In this document: one piece after another, positions 39,632 to 48,691 of the stretch
Numbering within the stretch: position 1 is the first letter of the stretch
Layout: each line of letters opens with the position of its first letter
Origin: Pyrinomonadaceae bacterium
GTDB taxonomy: Bacteria > Acidobacteriota > Blastocatellia > Pyrinomonadales > Pyrinomonadaceae
Length of the DNA stretch: 64,000 nt
Assembly: GCA_028284415.1 (NCBI GenBank)
Contig: JANQRU010000001.1
Span: 186,001-250,000 of the forward strand
Reading direction: 5' to 3'
Notes under the pieces: model-generated
Database searches by the model: none
The model's input: the letters and a program-made list of their open reading frames with translations, nothing else
What the model was told of the DNA's origin: nothing
Made by a program: the position numbers and the translations under genes

Positions 39632-40465
39632 TTAATTTTTCTTTGCCTCATCAAACCATTCCAAGAGTTTTTTTGAAAACCTTCTTGCTTCGCCGCGTTT
39701 AGTCTCAATAGCAATACTATTATCAGCCAATTTGTTTAATGACTTGAGCGAAAATTCAGGATTTCTTCTAATTGGTAGAGTATTGGAAATTAATTCAAGC
39801 ACAACTTCACCTTGTGTTAGTCTTTTAGGTCTAAACTTTGAATGTTTTTTATATTGTGTAACTAATATAAGTCCTGGCTTAATAGCTTCCTTCCCCTTGT
39901 TGCCGCCATAAAATCCCACATCTCTTTCAAGCTGTGTATATTCATCAATTATACCTCTAACTGATAAAGTTTTTGGAAATGGATGAACATAACCTTCCGA
40001 ATCAATTACAGCATATTCATCCGAGTAGTAAACAGCACCTCTTTTTACTAACTCAACGACTAAACTTGTTTTCCCTTTGAAACTTTTTGCAGGAATAATA
40101 ATTGCTTCATTCCTCCAGCTGACTACACCAGCATGTACAAAAACTCTATCATCGGCATATTCTCCAACTGTCAATCTTAAATGAGTTTCCAACCTGTCTA
40201 TTAATTGCTCAAAGTTTACTTTTATAACTAAATCCTCACCATCTTTTAATAAGCTAAAATTATTAGATTTATCTGATCTGATTTCAAAATTGTGCCCAGT
40301 CTCTTTTCCAGATTTTATCTCTAGATTTGTTGGTATCGCTTGATTAATACCTTGAAGTAATTTTTCTTTCTTTTCAGGAATATCATGAAAAATATTTATA
40401 TCAACCCCAAAAGCTTTTAGGGTAATTGTTTCTGATAAGTCATTTCTTTTGTATGAATTTGCCAT
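39632..40465 (-). CDS. HPr kinase/phosphorylase-like protein
   Basis: 277 residues. The C-terminal half resembles the HprK catalytic domain: VFVHAGVVSW (about 108-117), a P-loop-like segment AKSFKGKT (126-133) where the first Gly of GxSxxGKT is Ala, then YYSDEYAVID (146-155). True HprK sensor and signature sequences are not evident. Such HprK-like proteins also occur with PqqD-type proteins in peptide-modification clusters, and a PqqD-like gene is at 54910, 14 kb away. Kinase target unknown. Confidence 0.7.
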   Translation of the reverse strand: MANSYKRNDLSETITLKAFGVDINIFHDIPEKKEKLLQGINQAIPTNLEIKSGKETGHNFEIRSDKSNNFSLLKDGEDLVIKVNFEQLIDRLETHLRLTVGEYADDRVFVHAGVVSWRNEAIIIPAKSFKGKTSLVVELVKRGAVYYSDEYAVIDSEGYVHPFPKTLSVRGIIDEYTQLERDVGFYGGNKGKEAIKPGLILVTQYKKHSKFRPKRLTQGEVVLELISNTLPIRRNPEFSLKSLNKLADNSIAIETKRGEARRFSKKLLEWFDEAKKN

Positions 40466-40487
40466 AAACTAGTTAAAAGTTTAGTTG

Positions 40488-40525
40488 AGATGTCTGTATT
40501 ATGACGTTTGATGTTTTACTTAAGT
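40488..40525 (+). repeat. Dispersed 39-bp repeat, copy 4
   Basis: Reads AGATGTC, 8 nt, GACG, TTTGATGT, TTT, ACTTAAGT. The tail contains the stop codon (40520-40522) of the minus-strand hldA gene, as copy 2 does for the carboxylase gene. Confidence 0.65.
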
Positions 40526-41482
40526 TTCTAATTTGTTAATTAGAGCTTTAAGATCTACTCTGGATGTTCCACTTTTTTCTACAACAAGTCCAGCCGCTAC
40601 ATTAGCTATTCCAGTTGCTTCCTTATAGCTAAACTGAGAAGCAATCGATAATCCTAAGGTAGAAATAACTGTGTCACCAGCTCCAGTCACATCATATACG
40701 TTCCTTGCTTGAGTATCTAATTGATATTCATACTCGCTAGTTACTAGTAACATACCCTTCTCGCCTCTAGTAATAAGCATTCCCTTGATGTTTAAAAACC
40801 TTAATAAATCTTTCTTTTCAATTATTTCAACGCCTCTATCTTGATGAAACGAAAAAGCATCTCTAAATTCTTTTTCATTCGGAGTCAAAACTGTGGCTCC
40901 AAAATACTTTCTATAATTCTTTCCTTTCGGGTCAACAATAATCCTTAAACCATGCTTTTTAGCTTTTGTTATCAGACGCGCGCAGATTTCATCACTTACT
41001 ACTCCTTTGGCGTAATCTGAAATTACTATTAAATCTACCTCATCAATAACCTTTGTAATTTTTTCCCAGAGTAAATCAAATTCGTTTTGAGTTAGGTTAT
41101 TAGTAAGTTCCCTATCATATCTACATATTTGTTGCTGATGAGCAATTATTCTTGTTTTTTTTATCGTTGGTCTATCTCGACTTGTGACAATCAAGTCACT
41201 AGAAACTCCCAATTGATTAAGCGAATTTGTAAAATTTATACTTCCTTCATCATCGCCAATTAACCCTATTAAGCATACTTCCCCACCAAGACTTTTAATA
41301 TTGGTTGCTACATTACCTGCCCCACCCGGAACAAAATTAATTTCTTTCAGCTTTACCACTGGCACCGGTGCTTCTGGTGAAATTCTTTCTACATCACCAA
41401 TAAGGTATTCATCTAACATTACATCACCGAATACCATAATCTTTCTGTTTTTAAAGTCTTGGATTTTACTTAAGTCAAGCAT
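40520..41482 (-). CDS. hldA: Heptose-7-phosphate kinase (HldA/RfaE domain I)
   Basis: Phosphorylates D-glycero-D-manno-heptose 7-phosphate at C1 on the route to ADP-heptose for LPS core. 320 residues, PfkB/ribokinase fold: IMVFGDVMLDEYLIGDVERISPEAPVPVV at the start, GGAGNVATNIKSLGG, and the catalytic DVTGAGDTVISTL with the active Asp. The E. coli HldE second domain is not on this protein; it is on the next gene upstream, fused to GmhA. Confidence 0.94.
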   Translation of the reverse strand: MLDLSKIQDFKNRKIMVFGDVMLDEYLIGDVERISPEAPVPVVKLKEINFVPGGAGNVATNIKSLGGEVCLIGLIGDDEGSINFTNSLNQLGVSSDLIVTSRDRPTIKKTRIIAHQQQICRYDRELTNNLTQNEFDLLWEKITKVIDEVDLIVISDYAKGVVSDEICARLITKAKKHGLRIIVDPKGKNYRKYFGATVLTPNEKEFRDAFSFHQDRGVEIIEKKDLLRFLNIKGMLITRGEKGMLLVTSEYEYQLDTQARNVYDVTGAGDTVISTLGLSIASQFSYKEATGIANVAAGLVVEKSGTSRVDLKALINKLET

Positions 41483-41500
41483 TTGTGTCTATTTGAGACT

Positions 41501-42511
41501 CTATACTTCAAGTTGTTTATCAACATATGCACAAATTATATGCCCTACTAATATATGAAATTCCTGTATATTCGCAGTATTCTCTGTAGGAATCATTATG
41601 CACTTGTCTGAAAGTGAAGCCAGTTTCTTTCCTTTTGCCCCAGTTAAGCCAATAACGAGACATCCTTTTTTTCTCGCAGTCATTACAGCGTTTATCACAT
41701 TCTGAGAATTTCCACTCGTGCTTATTGCAATTAATACATCGCCCTGAACAGCCAAAGCTTCTACCTGTCTCGAAAATACTCTGCTAAAATCATAATCATT
41801 AGATATAGCTGTCAAAGCTGAAGTGTCTGTATTTAAGGCTATTGCAGGTAAAGCTTTTCTCTCCTTCTCATACCGACCAACAAACTCTGTTGCAATATGC
41901 TGTGCATCTGAGGCACTTCCTCCATTACCGCAAAGTAGAATCTTATTACCGTTAGAAATGACTTTCCATACTAAATCACATATTTGCTTTAAATTGCTCA
42001 AAAATTCCTCATTTTCAATTTGTTCAAAAACTTGTCTATGTCTTGTTAAGCTTTTTCTAAAAAAGTCTTCAGAATAATCCGTTTTTTGCTCATGATTTCC
42101 GTTGAAATTGTTAATTTTTGTAGCTAAATTTGTTGTAGAAAAGCCATCTACCAAGGGTATGGTAATTACAGTTCCGCCGCATGCTTTTACAAACTCTGAT
42201 CCAATAATTTCGTTTTCTTTCCAGTCTCCCCCTTTCACAAGCACGTCGGGTTTAATTTCTTTTATTAATTTTTCTGGAGTTAATTCATCAAAAATATATA
42301 CTTCATCAACAAATTTTAAGCTTTCCAAGACTGTTTTTCTATCAAACTGGTTTTGGAAAGGACGATCATTGCCCTTAATTTTTTTTACGGATTCATCGCT
42401 ATTTATTGCGACAATTAATCTATCCCCTTCTGCTCTTGCTGCTCTTAAAAGAGCTATATGCCCCGTATGTAACAAATCAAAGCAACCATTTGTGAACACA
42501 GTTTTTTTCAT
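41501..42511 (-). CDS. Fusion of heptose-1-phosphate adenylyltransferase (HldC) and sedoheptulose-7-phosphate isomerase (GmhA)
   Basis: 336 residues with two enzymes. Residues 1-130 are a nucleotidyltransferase: VFTNGCFDLLHTGHIALLRAAR with the HxGH-type HTGH, and VKGGDWKENEIIGSE. Residues about 165-336 are a SIS domain of the GmhA type: LLCGNGGSASDAQHIATEFVGRYEKER, IAISTSGNSQNV, and the C-terminal ENTANIQEFHILVGHIIC. GmhA makes the heptose 7-phosphate and HldC makes ADP-heptose, so the fusion joins the first and a late step. The phosphatase GmhB is not seen here. hldA follows 18 bp downstream. Confidence 0.9.
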   Translation of the reverse strand: MKKTVFTNGCFDLLHTGHIALLRAARAEGDRLIVAINSDESVKKIKGNDRPFQNQFDRKTVLESLKFVDEVYIFDELTPEKLIKEIKPDVLVKGGDWKENEIIGSEFVKACGGTVITIPLVDGFSTTNLATKINNFNGNHEQKTDYSEDFFRKSLTRHRQVFEQIENEEFLSNLKQICDLVWKVISNGNKILLCGNGGSASDAQHIATEFVGRYEKERKALPAIALNTDTSALTAISNDYDFSRVFSRQVEALAVQGDVLIAISTSGNSQNVINAVMTARKKGCLVIGLTGAKGKKLASLSDKCIMIPTENTANIQEFHILVGHIICAYVDKQLEV

Positions 42512-42635
42512 TTATGTTTGATAAACAAGCCTACAATTAATTTCAAGAATTATTTTCTACAAACTTGTTTGATAATGCAAAGACCATAAACTAAAATCAT
42601 ACGAAATTATTTTATCTTTTTATTCCTCTTAACCT

Positions 42636-45347
42636 ATGAGTAAAGTAACTCCAATGCTTAAACAATACTTGGATATCAAAAAGGACTATCCAGGTACTAT
42701 TTTATTTTTTCGCTTAGGTGATTTTTATGAGCTATTCAATGAAGATGCTATCATCGGATCAAAAGAGCTAGAAATTACTTTAACTTCAAGACATAAAAAA
42801 AGTTCTAACCCAATACCAATGTGTGGAGTGCCTCATCATGCTGCATCTGTTTATATCTCTAAGCTTATCAGAAAGGGTTATAGAGTTGCTATTTGTGAAC
42901 AGATCGAAGATGCAAATGCTTCAAAAAAACTTGTAAAGCGTGAAGTTGTCAAAGTTATCACACCTGGAACTGCAATTGATGAACAACTACTTGAGCAAAA
43001 AGAGCCTGTGTATCTGTGCTCAATATATGGGGATTCTGATGTATTTGGATTAGCTTATTTGGAATTATCAACCGGAGAGTTTTTTGTTAATGAATTTACC
43101 GGGGCAGATGCTTGGAGTAGAGCCTGTCAAGATATAGAAAATCTTTTACCAAAAGAAGTAATTTTCCCAAACAAACTACAAAACAAAATTAATAAAGTGT
43201 TTTCAACCAAAAGAAACGTAATATTAAACAAAAACATTAACAATAATGTACTTGATTTTAGCAATCGTTTAGAAAGTTCAAGTAGTTTCTCAACCACTTT
43301 AACAATACTTGAAGATATATTGTTTGATTTCGATAAATGCAATACTGAATTAATAAAGCATTTCGAAGTGAATGACCTGCTTAGTTTTGGAATAGATAAC
43401 AAAACAGAAATCATAAAGGCTGCTGGTGCTTGTTTAGATTATGTGCTCCAGACTCAAAAAGAAACAGCAAATCATATCACTGATCTGATGTTCCTTGAAT
43501 CAAAACAGTTCATGACGCTAGATTCAATTACACTTAAGAACTTGGAGATTATTGAGTCAAACGATTTTGATAACTCTAATAAAAAGACTCTTTTAGGCGT
43601 AATTGATCAAACTATAACTGGCATGGGGGGGAGACTTTTACGGTCTTGGATTTTACGCCCATCAATCAAAAGGAGTGAAATCAATACAAGACTTGCTGCA
43701 GTCGAAGAATTAACTCAAACAATTTTGCGAGATCAGATAAGATTTTTACTTAAAGAAGTTTATGACTTAGAAAGATTGATTGGTAGGTTAAACTTAGGAA
43801 CAGCATCACCCAGAGACTTGCTAGCGTTAAACCAATCTCTTAAAGTTACCCCTAAAATCAATCTTTCATTATCAGACGCTGAAAGCTTATTCTTACAAGT
43901 TCTAAATGAAAACATATTTGAATTACCTCAGGTTACCAAACTCATCTCAAGTGCTATTTCAGATGAGCCTTCAAATAATATCAATGATAGTGGAATAATA
44001 AAGAGAGGATTCAATAAAGAATTAGATGAACTACGAGATATATCTGCTAATGCGAAACAAACGATTGCATCATTTGAGGCTTCTGAAAGAAAAAAAACAG
44101 GTATAAATTCGCTCAAAGTAAAATTTAATAATGTTTTTGGTTATTTCATAGAAGTCTCAAAGTCAAACATTACAAGAGTTCCTACTAATTACGAAAGACG
44201 ACAAACTTTAACAAACTCAGAAAGATACACTACTCCTGAACTAAAAGAATGGGAAACAAAAGTACTAGGTGCAGAGGAAAAAATAAAAGAAATAGAGCTA
44301 AGTCTTTTCAAAGATATTAGAGATAGAATAGCCGAAGAAACAAAGCCACTTCAATCAACTGCAAGGGCTATTGCTACTTTAGATGCACTCGCAGCACTTT
44401 CTGAAGCCGCAACACAAAATGACTATGTTAAGCCGGAATTACATGAAGGTGATCAAATATCAATAAAAGATGGAAGACATCCGATAGTTGAATTATTCAG
44501 TAATCAATCTTTTATTCCAAATGATTTGTTAATGAATAACTCGACAGACAGACTATTGATCATAACCGGAGCTAACATGGGTGGAAAATCGACAATCCTA
44601 CGCCAAATAGCTTTGATCCAAATCTTAGCTCAAATTGGTTCTTATGTTCCAGCAAAATCCGCAAAATTACCAATTGTTGACAGGGTTTGGACAAGGGTCG
44701 GAGCATCTGATGATTTGGCATCTGGTCGTTCCACATTTATGGTTGAAATGACTGAAACAGCAACTATTTTGAAAAATGCAACTCCAAAAAGTTTAATATT
44801 ACTTGATGAAATCGGCAGGGGAACATCTACATTTGATGGATTAGCAATAGCTTGGGCAGTTTCAGAATACTTACACAACTCGCCAGATCATTCAGCCAAA
44901 ACTTTATTTGCTACACACTATCATGAATTAACTGAACTAGCTGAGAAACTGCCTGGGGCGAAGAATTACCAATTAACGGCTAAAGAAGTTGATGGTGATA
45001 TTGTGTTTTTACACAAACTAAAAGAAGGTAAAGCTTCCAAATCCTACGGAATTGCTGTCGCAAAGTTAGCCGGGCTACCTAAACAAACAATTGCCAGAGC
45101 AAAAGAAGTACTGTCTAAACTCGAGCAATATGAGTTAGCAGTATTTAATGACAATCAAATAACCAGAAAAAAAGGGTTAGAAAATGCTGTAGGTAAGGCA
45201 GTTGCAACTAAAGCAGCTTCGCAAGTGTCTCTTTTTGCAATTTCCAATGAGAATGTAATTGATGAATTAAGAAATTTAAATATGGAAACAGTTGATGAAG
45301 GCTCTGCGCTGGAAATTTTGATAAATCTAAAAAATAAAATTATATAA
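42636..45347 (+). CDS. mutS: DNA mismatch repair protein MutS
   Basis: Recognises mismatches and recruits MutL. 903 residues. The mismatch-reading domain has the Phe-x-Glu motif in LGDFYELFNEDA (about residues 28-40), and the ATPase part has Walker A GANMGGKSTILRQ, ASDDLASGRSTFMVEM and DEIGRGTSTFDGLAIAW. The length and order match MutS1. The upstream 124 bp holds no other gene. A copy of the dispersed repeat follows the stop codon. Confidence 0.98.
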   Translation: MSKVTPMLKQYLDIKKDYPGTILFFRLGDFYELFNEDAIIGSKELEITLTSRHKKSSNPIPMCGVPHHAASVYISKLIRKGYRVAICEQIEDANASKKLVKREVVKVITPGTAIDEQLLEQKEPVYLCSIYGDSDVFGLAYLELSTGEFFVNEFTGADAWSRACQDIENLLPKEVIFPNKLQNKINKVFSTKRNVILNKNINNNVLDFSNRLESSSSFSTTLTILEDILFDFDKCNTELIKHFEVNDLLSFGIDNKTEIIKAAGACLDYVLQTQKETANHITDLMFLESKQFMTLDSITLKNLEIIESNDFDNSNKKTLLGVIDQTITGMGGRLLRSWILRPSIKRSEINTRLAAVEELTQTILRDQIRFLLKEVYDLERLIGRLNLGTASPRDLLALNQSLKVTPKINLSLSDAESLFLQVLNENIFELPQVTKLISSAISDEPSNNINDSGIIKRGFNKELDELRDISANAKQTIASFEASERKKTGINSLKVKFNNVFGYFIEVSKSNITRVPTNYERRQTLTNSERYTTPELKEWETKVLGAEEKIKEIELSLFKDIRDRIAEETKPLQSTARAIATLDALAALSEAATQNDYVKPELHEGDQISIKDGRHPIVELFSNQSFIPNDLLMNNSTDRLLIITGANMGGKSTILRQIALIQILAQIGSYVPAKSAKLPIVDRVWTRVGASDDLASGRSTFMVEMTETATILKNATPKSLILLDEIGRGTSTFDGLAIAWAVSEYLHNSPDHSAKTLFATHYHELTELAEKLPGAKNYQLTAKEVDGDIVFLHKLKEGKASKSYGIAVAKLAGLPKQTIARAKEVLSKLEQYELAVFNDNQITRKKGLENAVGKAVATKAASQVSLFAISNENVIDELRNLNMETVDEGSALEILINLKNKII

Positions 45348-45366
45348 ACAGGTAAAGCTAAACTTT

Positions 45367-45405
45367 AAATGTCTGTAACTCGACACCTTAAGTAAAACTT
45401 TAAGT
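45367..45405 (+). repeat. Dispersed 39-bp repeat, copy 5
   Basis: Reads AAATGTC, 8 nt, GACA, CCTTAAGT, AAA, ACTTTAAGT, between mutS and nagZ, ending 8 bp before the nagZ ATG. It is the best example of the consensus. Confidence 0.78.
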
Positions 45406-45413
45406 AATAGACT

Positions 45414-46529
45414 ATGAATAAAAACACTAATTTGCTTAATTTGGAAATAGAAAAGAAGATCGGACAATTATTTTTTATAGGCATTTCCGGCGAAGAGTAT
45501 GATAAACAAACTGGAGATATTATTACAGAAGTTTCTCCCGGAGGAGTCTGTTTTTTTGCTAGAAATACAAAATCAGCTCAAAAAGTAAGAACACTAACAC
45601 AACAACTTAGCTCTGCACTTCCCTTTCAACCATTTCTGAGTGTTGACCAAGAAGGCGGATTGGTTGATAGATTACGACGAATTGTAGAACCGATTCCCTC
45701 TGCAAAAGAAATAAGTAAACATGGAATCTTGGAAAATGCCAGCAAACTAGCAAAACTAACAGCAGAAGTAATTAGGATTTTGGGCTTTAATATGAACTTT
45801 GCACCTGTTGTTGATGTTACAAACGAAGAAAGAAATTCATTTGTAATGAATAATCAACAACGGACTTTCGGTGAGTCCAAATATGATGCCTTTAATTTTT
45901 CTAAAACTTATATAGATAGTTTACAAAACGCAGGTGTGTTAGGGTGCTTAAAGCATTTTCCGGGTATCGGTGCTGTAGAGTTTGACCCCCATGAAGAATT
46001 ACCTAGTGTAAAATTAAATAAGTCAACTATTTATGAAATTGACCTTTACCCATTCATGGAACACCTCAAATCCGATCAAATTGATGCAATTATGACTGGT
46101 CATGTAACATTTCCAGAAACAGATTTGCAAGAACTTGATTCTAATGGCAAACTTCTTCCGTCTTCCTTGAGTCCAAAGATTGTTACAGGGCTTTTACGTG
46201 ATGAACTAAACTTTGATGGTTTAATTCTCACAGATGATCTTGAAATGGGGGCTATCATTAATAATTACGGAATTGGAAAAGCTGCAGTAATGGCATTTCA
46301 GGCTGGAAGTGATTTACTTCTTATATGCAACAATTCAGAATCAGTTCGGGAAGCCTACAGAGCTGTTATGAAAGCATTTGAAGACGGATTTATAACAGAA
46401 CAAAAGATCAATCGCTCCCTGGAAAGGATTGAAAAAGTCAGATCGAAACTTCAACCCCCATTAGACTTTAATGAAGACAGACTCAATGAACTCTCTCTTG
46501 AAATAAAAGAATTAAAAAGTATTTTATAA
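45414..46529 (+). CDS. nagZ: Beta-N-acetylhexosaminidase, NagZ family (GH3)
   Basis: Removes N-acetylglucosamine from muropeptides during cell-wall recycling. 371 residues: IGQLFFIGISGEEYD, FLSVDQEGGLVDRL, and the catalytic loop KHFPGIGAVEFDPHEELP with the family Asp-x-His, followed by IDAIMTGHVTF and LILTDDLEMGA containing the nucleophile Asp. No signal peptide, so cytoplasmic. It complements namZ at 21306. An ATG is used 8 bp after a dispersed repeat. Confidence 0.93.
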   Translation: MNKNTNLLNLEIEKKIGQLFFIGISGEEYDKQTGDIITEVSPGGVCFFARNTKSAQKVRTLTQQLSSALPFQPFLSVDQEGGLVDRLRRIVEPIPSAKEISKHGILENASKLAKLTAEVIRILGFNMNFAPVVDVTNEERNSFVMNNQQRTFGESKYDAFNFSKTYIDSLQNAGVLGCLKHFPGIGAVEFDPHEELPSVKLNKSTIYEIDLYPFMEHLKSDQIDAIMTGHVTFPETDLQELDSNGKLLPSSLSPKIVTGLLRDELNFDGLILTDDLEMGAIINNYGIGKAAVMAFQAGSDLLLICNNSESVREAYRAVMKAFEDGFITEQKINRSLERIEKVRSKLQPPLDFNEDRLNELSLEIKELKSIL

Positions 46530-46557
46530 ATTAACCTGTATTGGAGGATTTTTTTTG

Positions 46558-48156
46558 ATGCACAGTAAGCGTCTTATTATTTTATTTGTTATAACAATTT
46601 GTTTTTTCTCTTTAGCATCAAACTGTCGTGACCGCGGAAGTGATGTATTCACAATTGCAATGGATGGAAAATTTTCTACACTTGATCCAATTGGTTCAGT
46701 TACAGTGGATGCGAATTCTGAACGACTAAGAACTTTAATGTATAACTCTCTGGTCAAAAAGAATGATAAGTTTGACTATGTTGGTGATTTGGCTAAAGAA
46801 TTTAAAGCCAGTGAAGATGGATTAACTTATACATTTACTCTGAATGACAATATAAAATTTCACAATGGTAATACTTTTACATCGGCAGATGTTAAGTACA
46901 CTTTGGATAAACTTTTTGAATCCGAAGGTGGTAAAGCCGCTGCTTTTTTTGAGACTATAGACGGCAAGAAAACACCAATTATTACATCAGTTACCACGCC
47001 CGACGAAAAAACAGTTGAAATAAAAATACCTCGCCCAGAACTCAAAAACCAATTAATCCCTAATTTAGTGCCTGTAGCAATAATTCCAAAAGGGGCACCA
47101 GTTGGAAAAGGTTCAAACGCTGATAAAAATCCTCCTCCAGGTACTGGGGCTTACAAATTTTCAAAGTTTGATACCGCTCAAAATGTCGTTGAACTTGAGG
47201 CTTTTGATGGATATTGGGAAGGTACACCAAACATAAAAAAATTGAAAGTTAAAATTTTGGCAGATGCAAATGCTTTACAAAATGAATTATTAGCAGGAAA
47301 TGTGGACTTAGCACCTGCTGCTACTAATCTTGCACCAGATACCTTAAAAAGTTTAGAAGAAGATCCGAAGTTGAAGGTTGAAGAATTTAAAGGTTCAAAT
47401 ATTCAGTATCTATGGTTCAATACTGAATCAAAACCAGTAAACGATATAAAAGTTAGGCAAGCAATTGCATATGCAATCGATCGTGAAAAAATAATCAAAG
47501 ATCAACTTGATGGACAAGCAGCTTTAGCTTATTCGATATTACCAGCTGATTCATGGGCATACACTGAAGGAACTAAATATAGCTATGATGTTGATAAAGC
47601 TAAAAAACTGTTAGAAGAAGCCGGATATACCGACAAGAACGGTGATGGTACTCTGGATATGGACAAAATCATATTTAAGATTTCCTCAGGTAGTAAGGCT
47701 ACTCAACAATATGCTGTAGTTATCCAGAGCCAGCTCAAAGACATTGGTATTCCTGTTGAGATTGAAAGCTTAGAATTTCAAACTATGCTTTCTCAAGTAA
47801 AACAAGGGCAATTCATAATGACAACAGGACGCTGGGTTGGTGGTAATCAGGACCCTATTTTCTTAAAAGACCTATTTGCTTCAAGCGAGATCCCAACCGA
47901 ACAAAGAGCTGCCAGAAATCGTGGAAGATACAAAAACACTGAAGTTGATGAATTATTAGCAAAGGCACTCAAGGAATTAAATAAAGAAACAGCTAAAGAA
48001 TCTTATGTTAAAGCTCAAGAAATTATAAGTGTTGAAATTCCACTCTTCCCTCTTTGGTATCCTAATAACATGGTAGTAGCTAAAGAAAACGTAAAAAATA
48101 TTCAAATGAATGCAAGTGGAGATTGGGACTTTGTTAGAAAAATGACTATTGAATAA
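46558..48156 (+). CDS. Peptide/oligopeptide-binding lipoprotein of an ABC importer
   Basis: SBP family 5, about 532 residues. The signal ends in a lipobox SLASNC at about residue 23, giving a lipid-anchored extracytoplasmic protein. FTIAMDGKFSTLDPIGSVT opens the mature fold; DLAKEFKASEDGLTYTFTLNDNIKFHNG and YTLDKLF are the family's usual start, and VRQAIAYAIDREKII the hinge region. The start is ATG at 46558, 10 nt after GGAGG; a TTG at 46555 also lies in frame. No permease or ATPase is next to it, so the importer is encoded elsewhere or this is an orphan. Confidence 0.9.
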   Translation: MHSKRLIILFVITICFFSLASNCRDRGSDVFTIAMDGKFSTLDPIGSVTVDANSERLRTLMYNSLVKKNDKFDYVGDLAKEFKASEDGLTYTFTLNDNIKFHNGNTFTSADVKYTLDKLFESEGGKAAAFFETIDGKKTPIITSVTTPDEKTVEIKIPRPELKNQLIPNLVPVAIIPKGAPVGKGSNADKNPPPGTGAYKFSKFDTAQNVVELEAFDGYWEGTPNIKKLKVKILADANALQNELLAGNVDLAPAATNLAPDTLKSLEEDPKLKVEEFKGSNIQYLWFNTESKPVNDIKVRQAIAYAIDREKIIKDQLDGQAALAYSILPADSWAYTEGTKYSYDVDKAKKLLEEAGYTDKNGDGTLDMDKIIFKISSGSKATQQYAVVIQSQLKDIGIPVEIESLEFQTMLSQVKQGQFIMTTGRWVGGNQDPIFLKDLFASSEIPTEQRAARNRGRYKNTEVDELLAKALKELNKETAKESYVKAQEIISVEIPLFPLWYPNNMVVAKENVKNIQMNASGDWDFVRKMTIE

Positions 48157-48182
48157 TTAATTTGAACACTTTTACATTGTGA

Positions 48183-48211
48183 AAAGGGGCTTAATTATAA
48201 GCCTCTTTTTT
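48183..48211 (+). terminator. Terminator after the binding-protein gene
   Basis: Stem AAAGGGGCTTA / TAAGCCTCTTT with one G-T pair, followed by a T run. Confidence 0.85.
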
Positions 48212-48238
48212 AATCCAATGGTTTAGATTGATATTTTT

Positions 48239-48257
48239 GCATTATCGGACGCACACC
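48239..48257 (+). repeat. Short repeated motif GCATTATCGGACGCACACC
   Basis: Shares 16 identical bases with 38918-38933. A small hairpin (TTTGCG-TTTT-CGCAAA, 48258-48273) follows immediately. It lies between the terminator and the tRNA promoter, in a 535-bp stretch without protein genes. Confidence 0.55.
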
Positions 48258-48348
48258 TTTGCGTTTTCGCAAACCTCATTTGCTACGAACCTGAAGTATT
48301 AAAACAAAGAAAAGTGCACCGATCAATTTTTTATTGACGCTAACTAAC

Positions 48349-48376
48349 TTGACAAAATTTCTCAGCAAGGTAGAAT
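48349..48376 (+). promoter_or_regulatory. Sigma-70-type promoter for tRNA-Gly/tRNA-Cys
   Basis: TTGACA at 48349-48354, a 16-bp spacer and TAGAAT at 48371-48376, placing a start site about 9 nt before the tRNA-Gly 5' end. Confidence 0.75.
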
Positions 48377-48391
48377 TATTTTTTGCAATGG

Positions 48392-48466
48392 GCGGGAATA
48401 GCTCAGCGGTAGAGCACAACCTTGCCAAGGTTGGGGTCGCGAGTTCAAATCTCGTTTCCCGCTCCA
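48392..48466 (+). tRNA. tRNA-Gly (GCC)
   Basis: Acceptor GCGGGAA pairs with TTCCCGC; discriminator T and encoded CCA follow. Anticodon stem CAACC/GGTTG with loop TTGCCAA gives GCC. It stands 86 bp before tRNA-Cys and is probably co-transcribed with it. Confidence 0.97.
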
Positions 48467-48553
48467 AAAAAGTTTTCAAAGCGACGTGGATAGATGCTTA
48501 TATTTACAATCCGAAGCGTCGCTTTACTTTCTTTCTTAATTCCCTTTCTTAAA

Positions 48554-48628
<75 letters not shown>

Positions 48629-48691
48629 AATGCATTCTTAGAATTAAGCTATTCTGTCAATGTGAAGCCAAATACTCTCTTCACCGGAATT

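Noticed and set aside
48276-48552. Frames overlapping the tRNA-Gly region on both strands
   Set aside because: They are read through a tRNA gene and its promoter and have no protein-like features.
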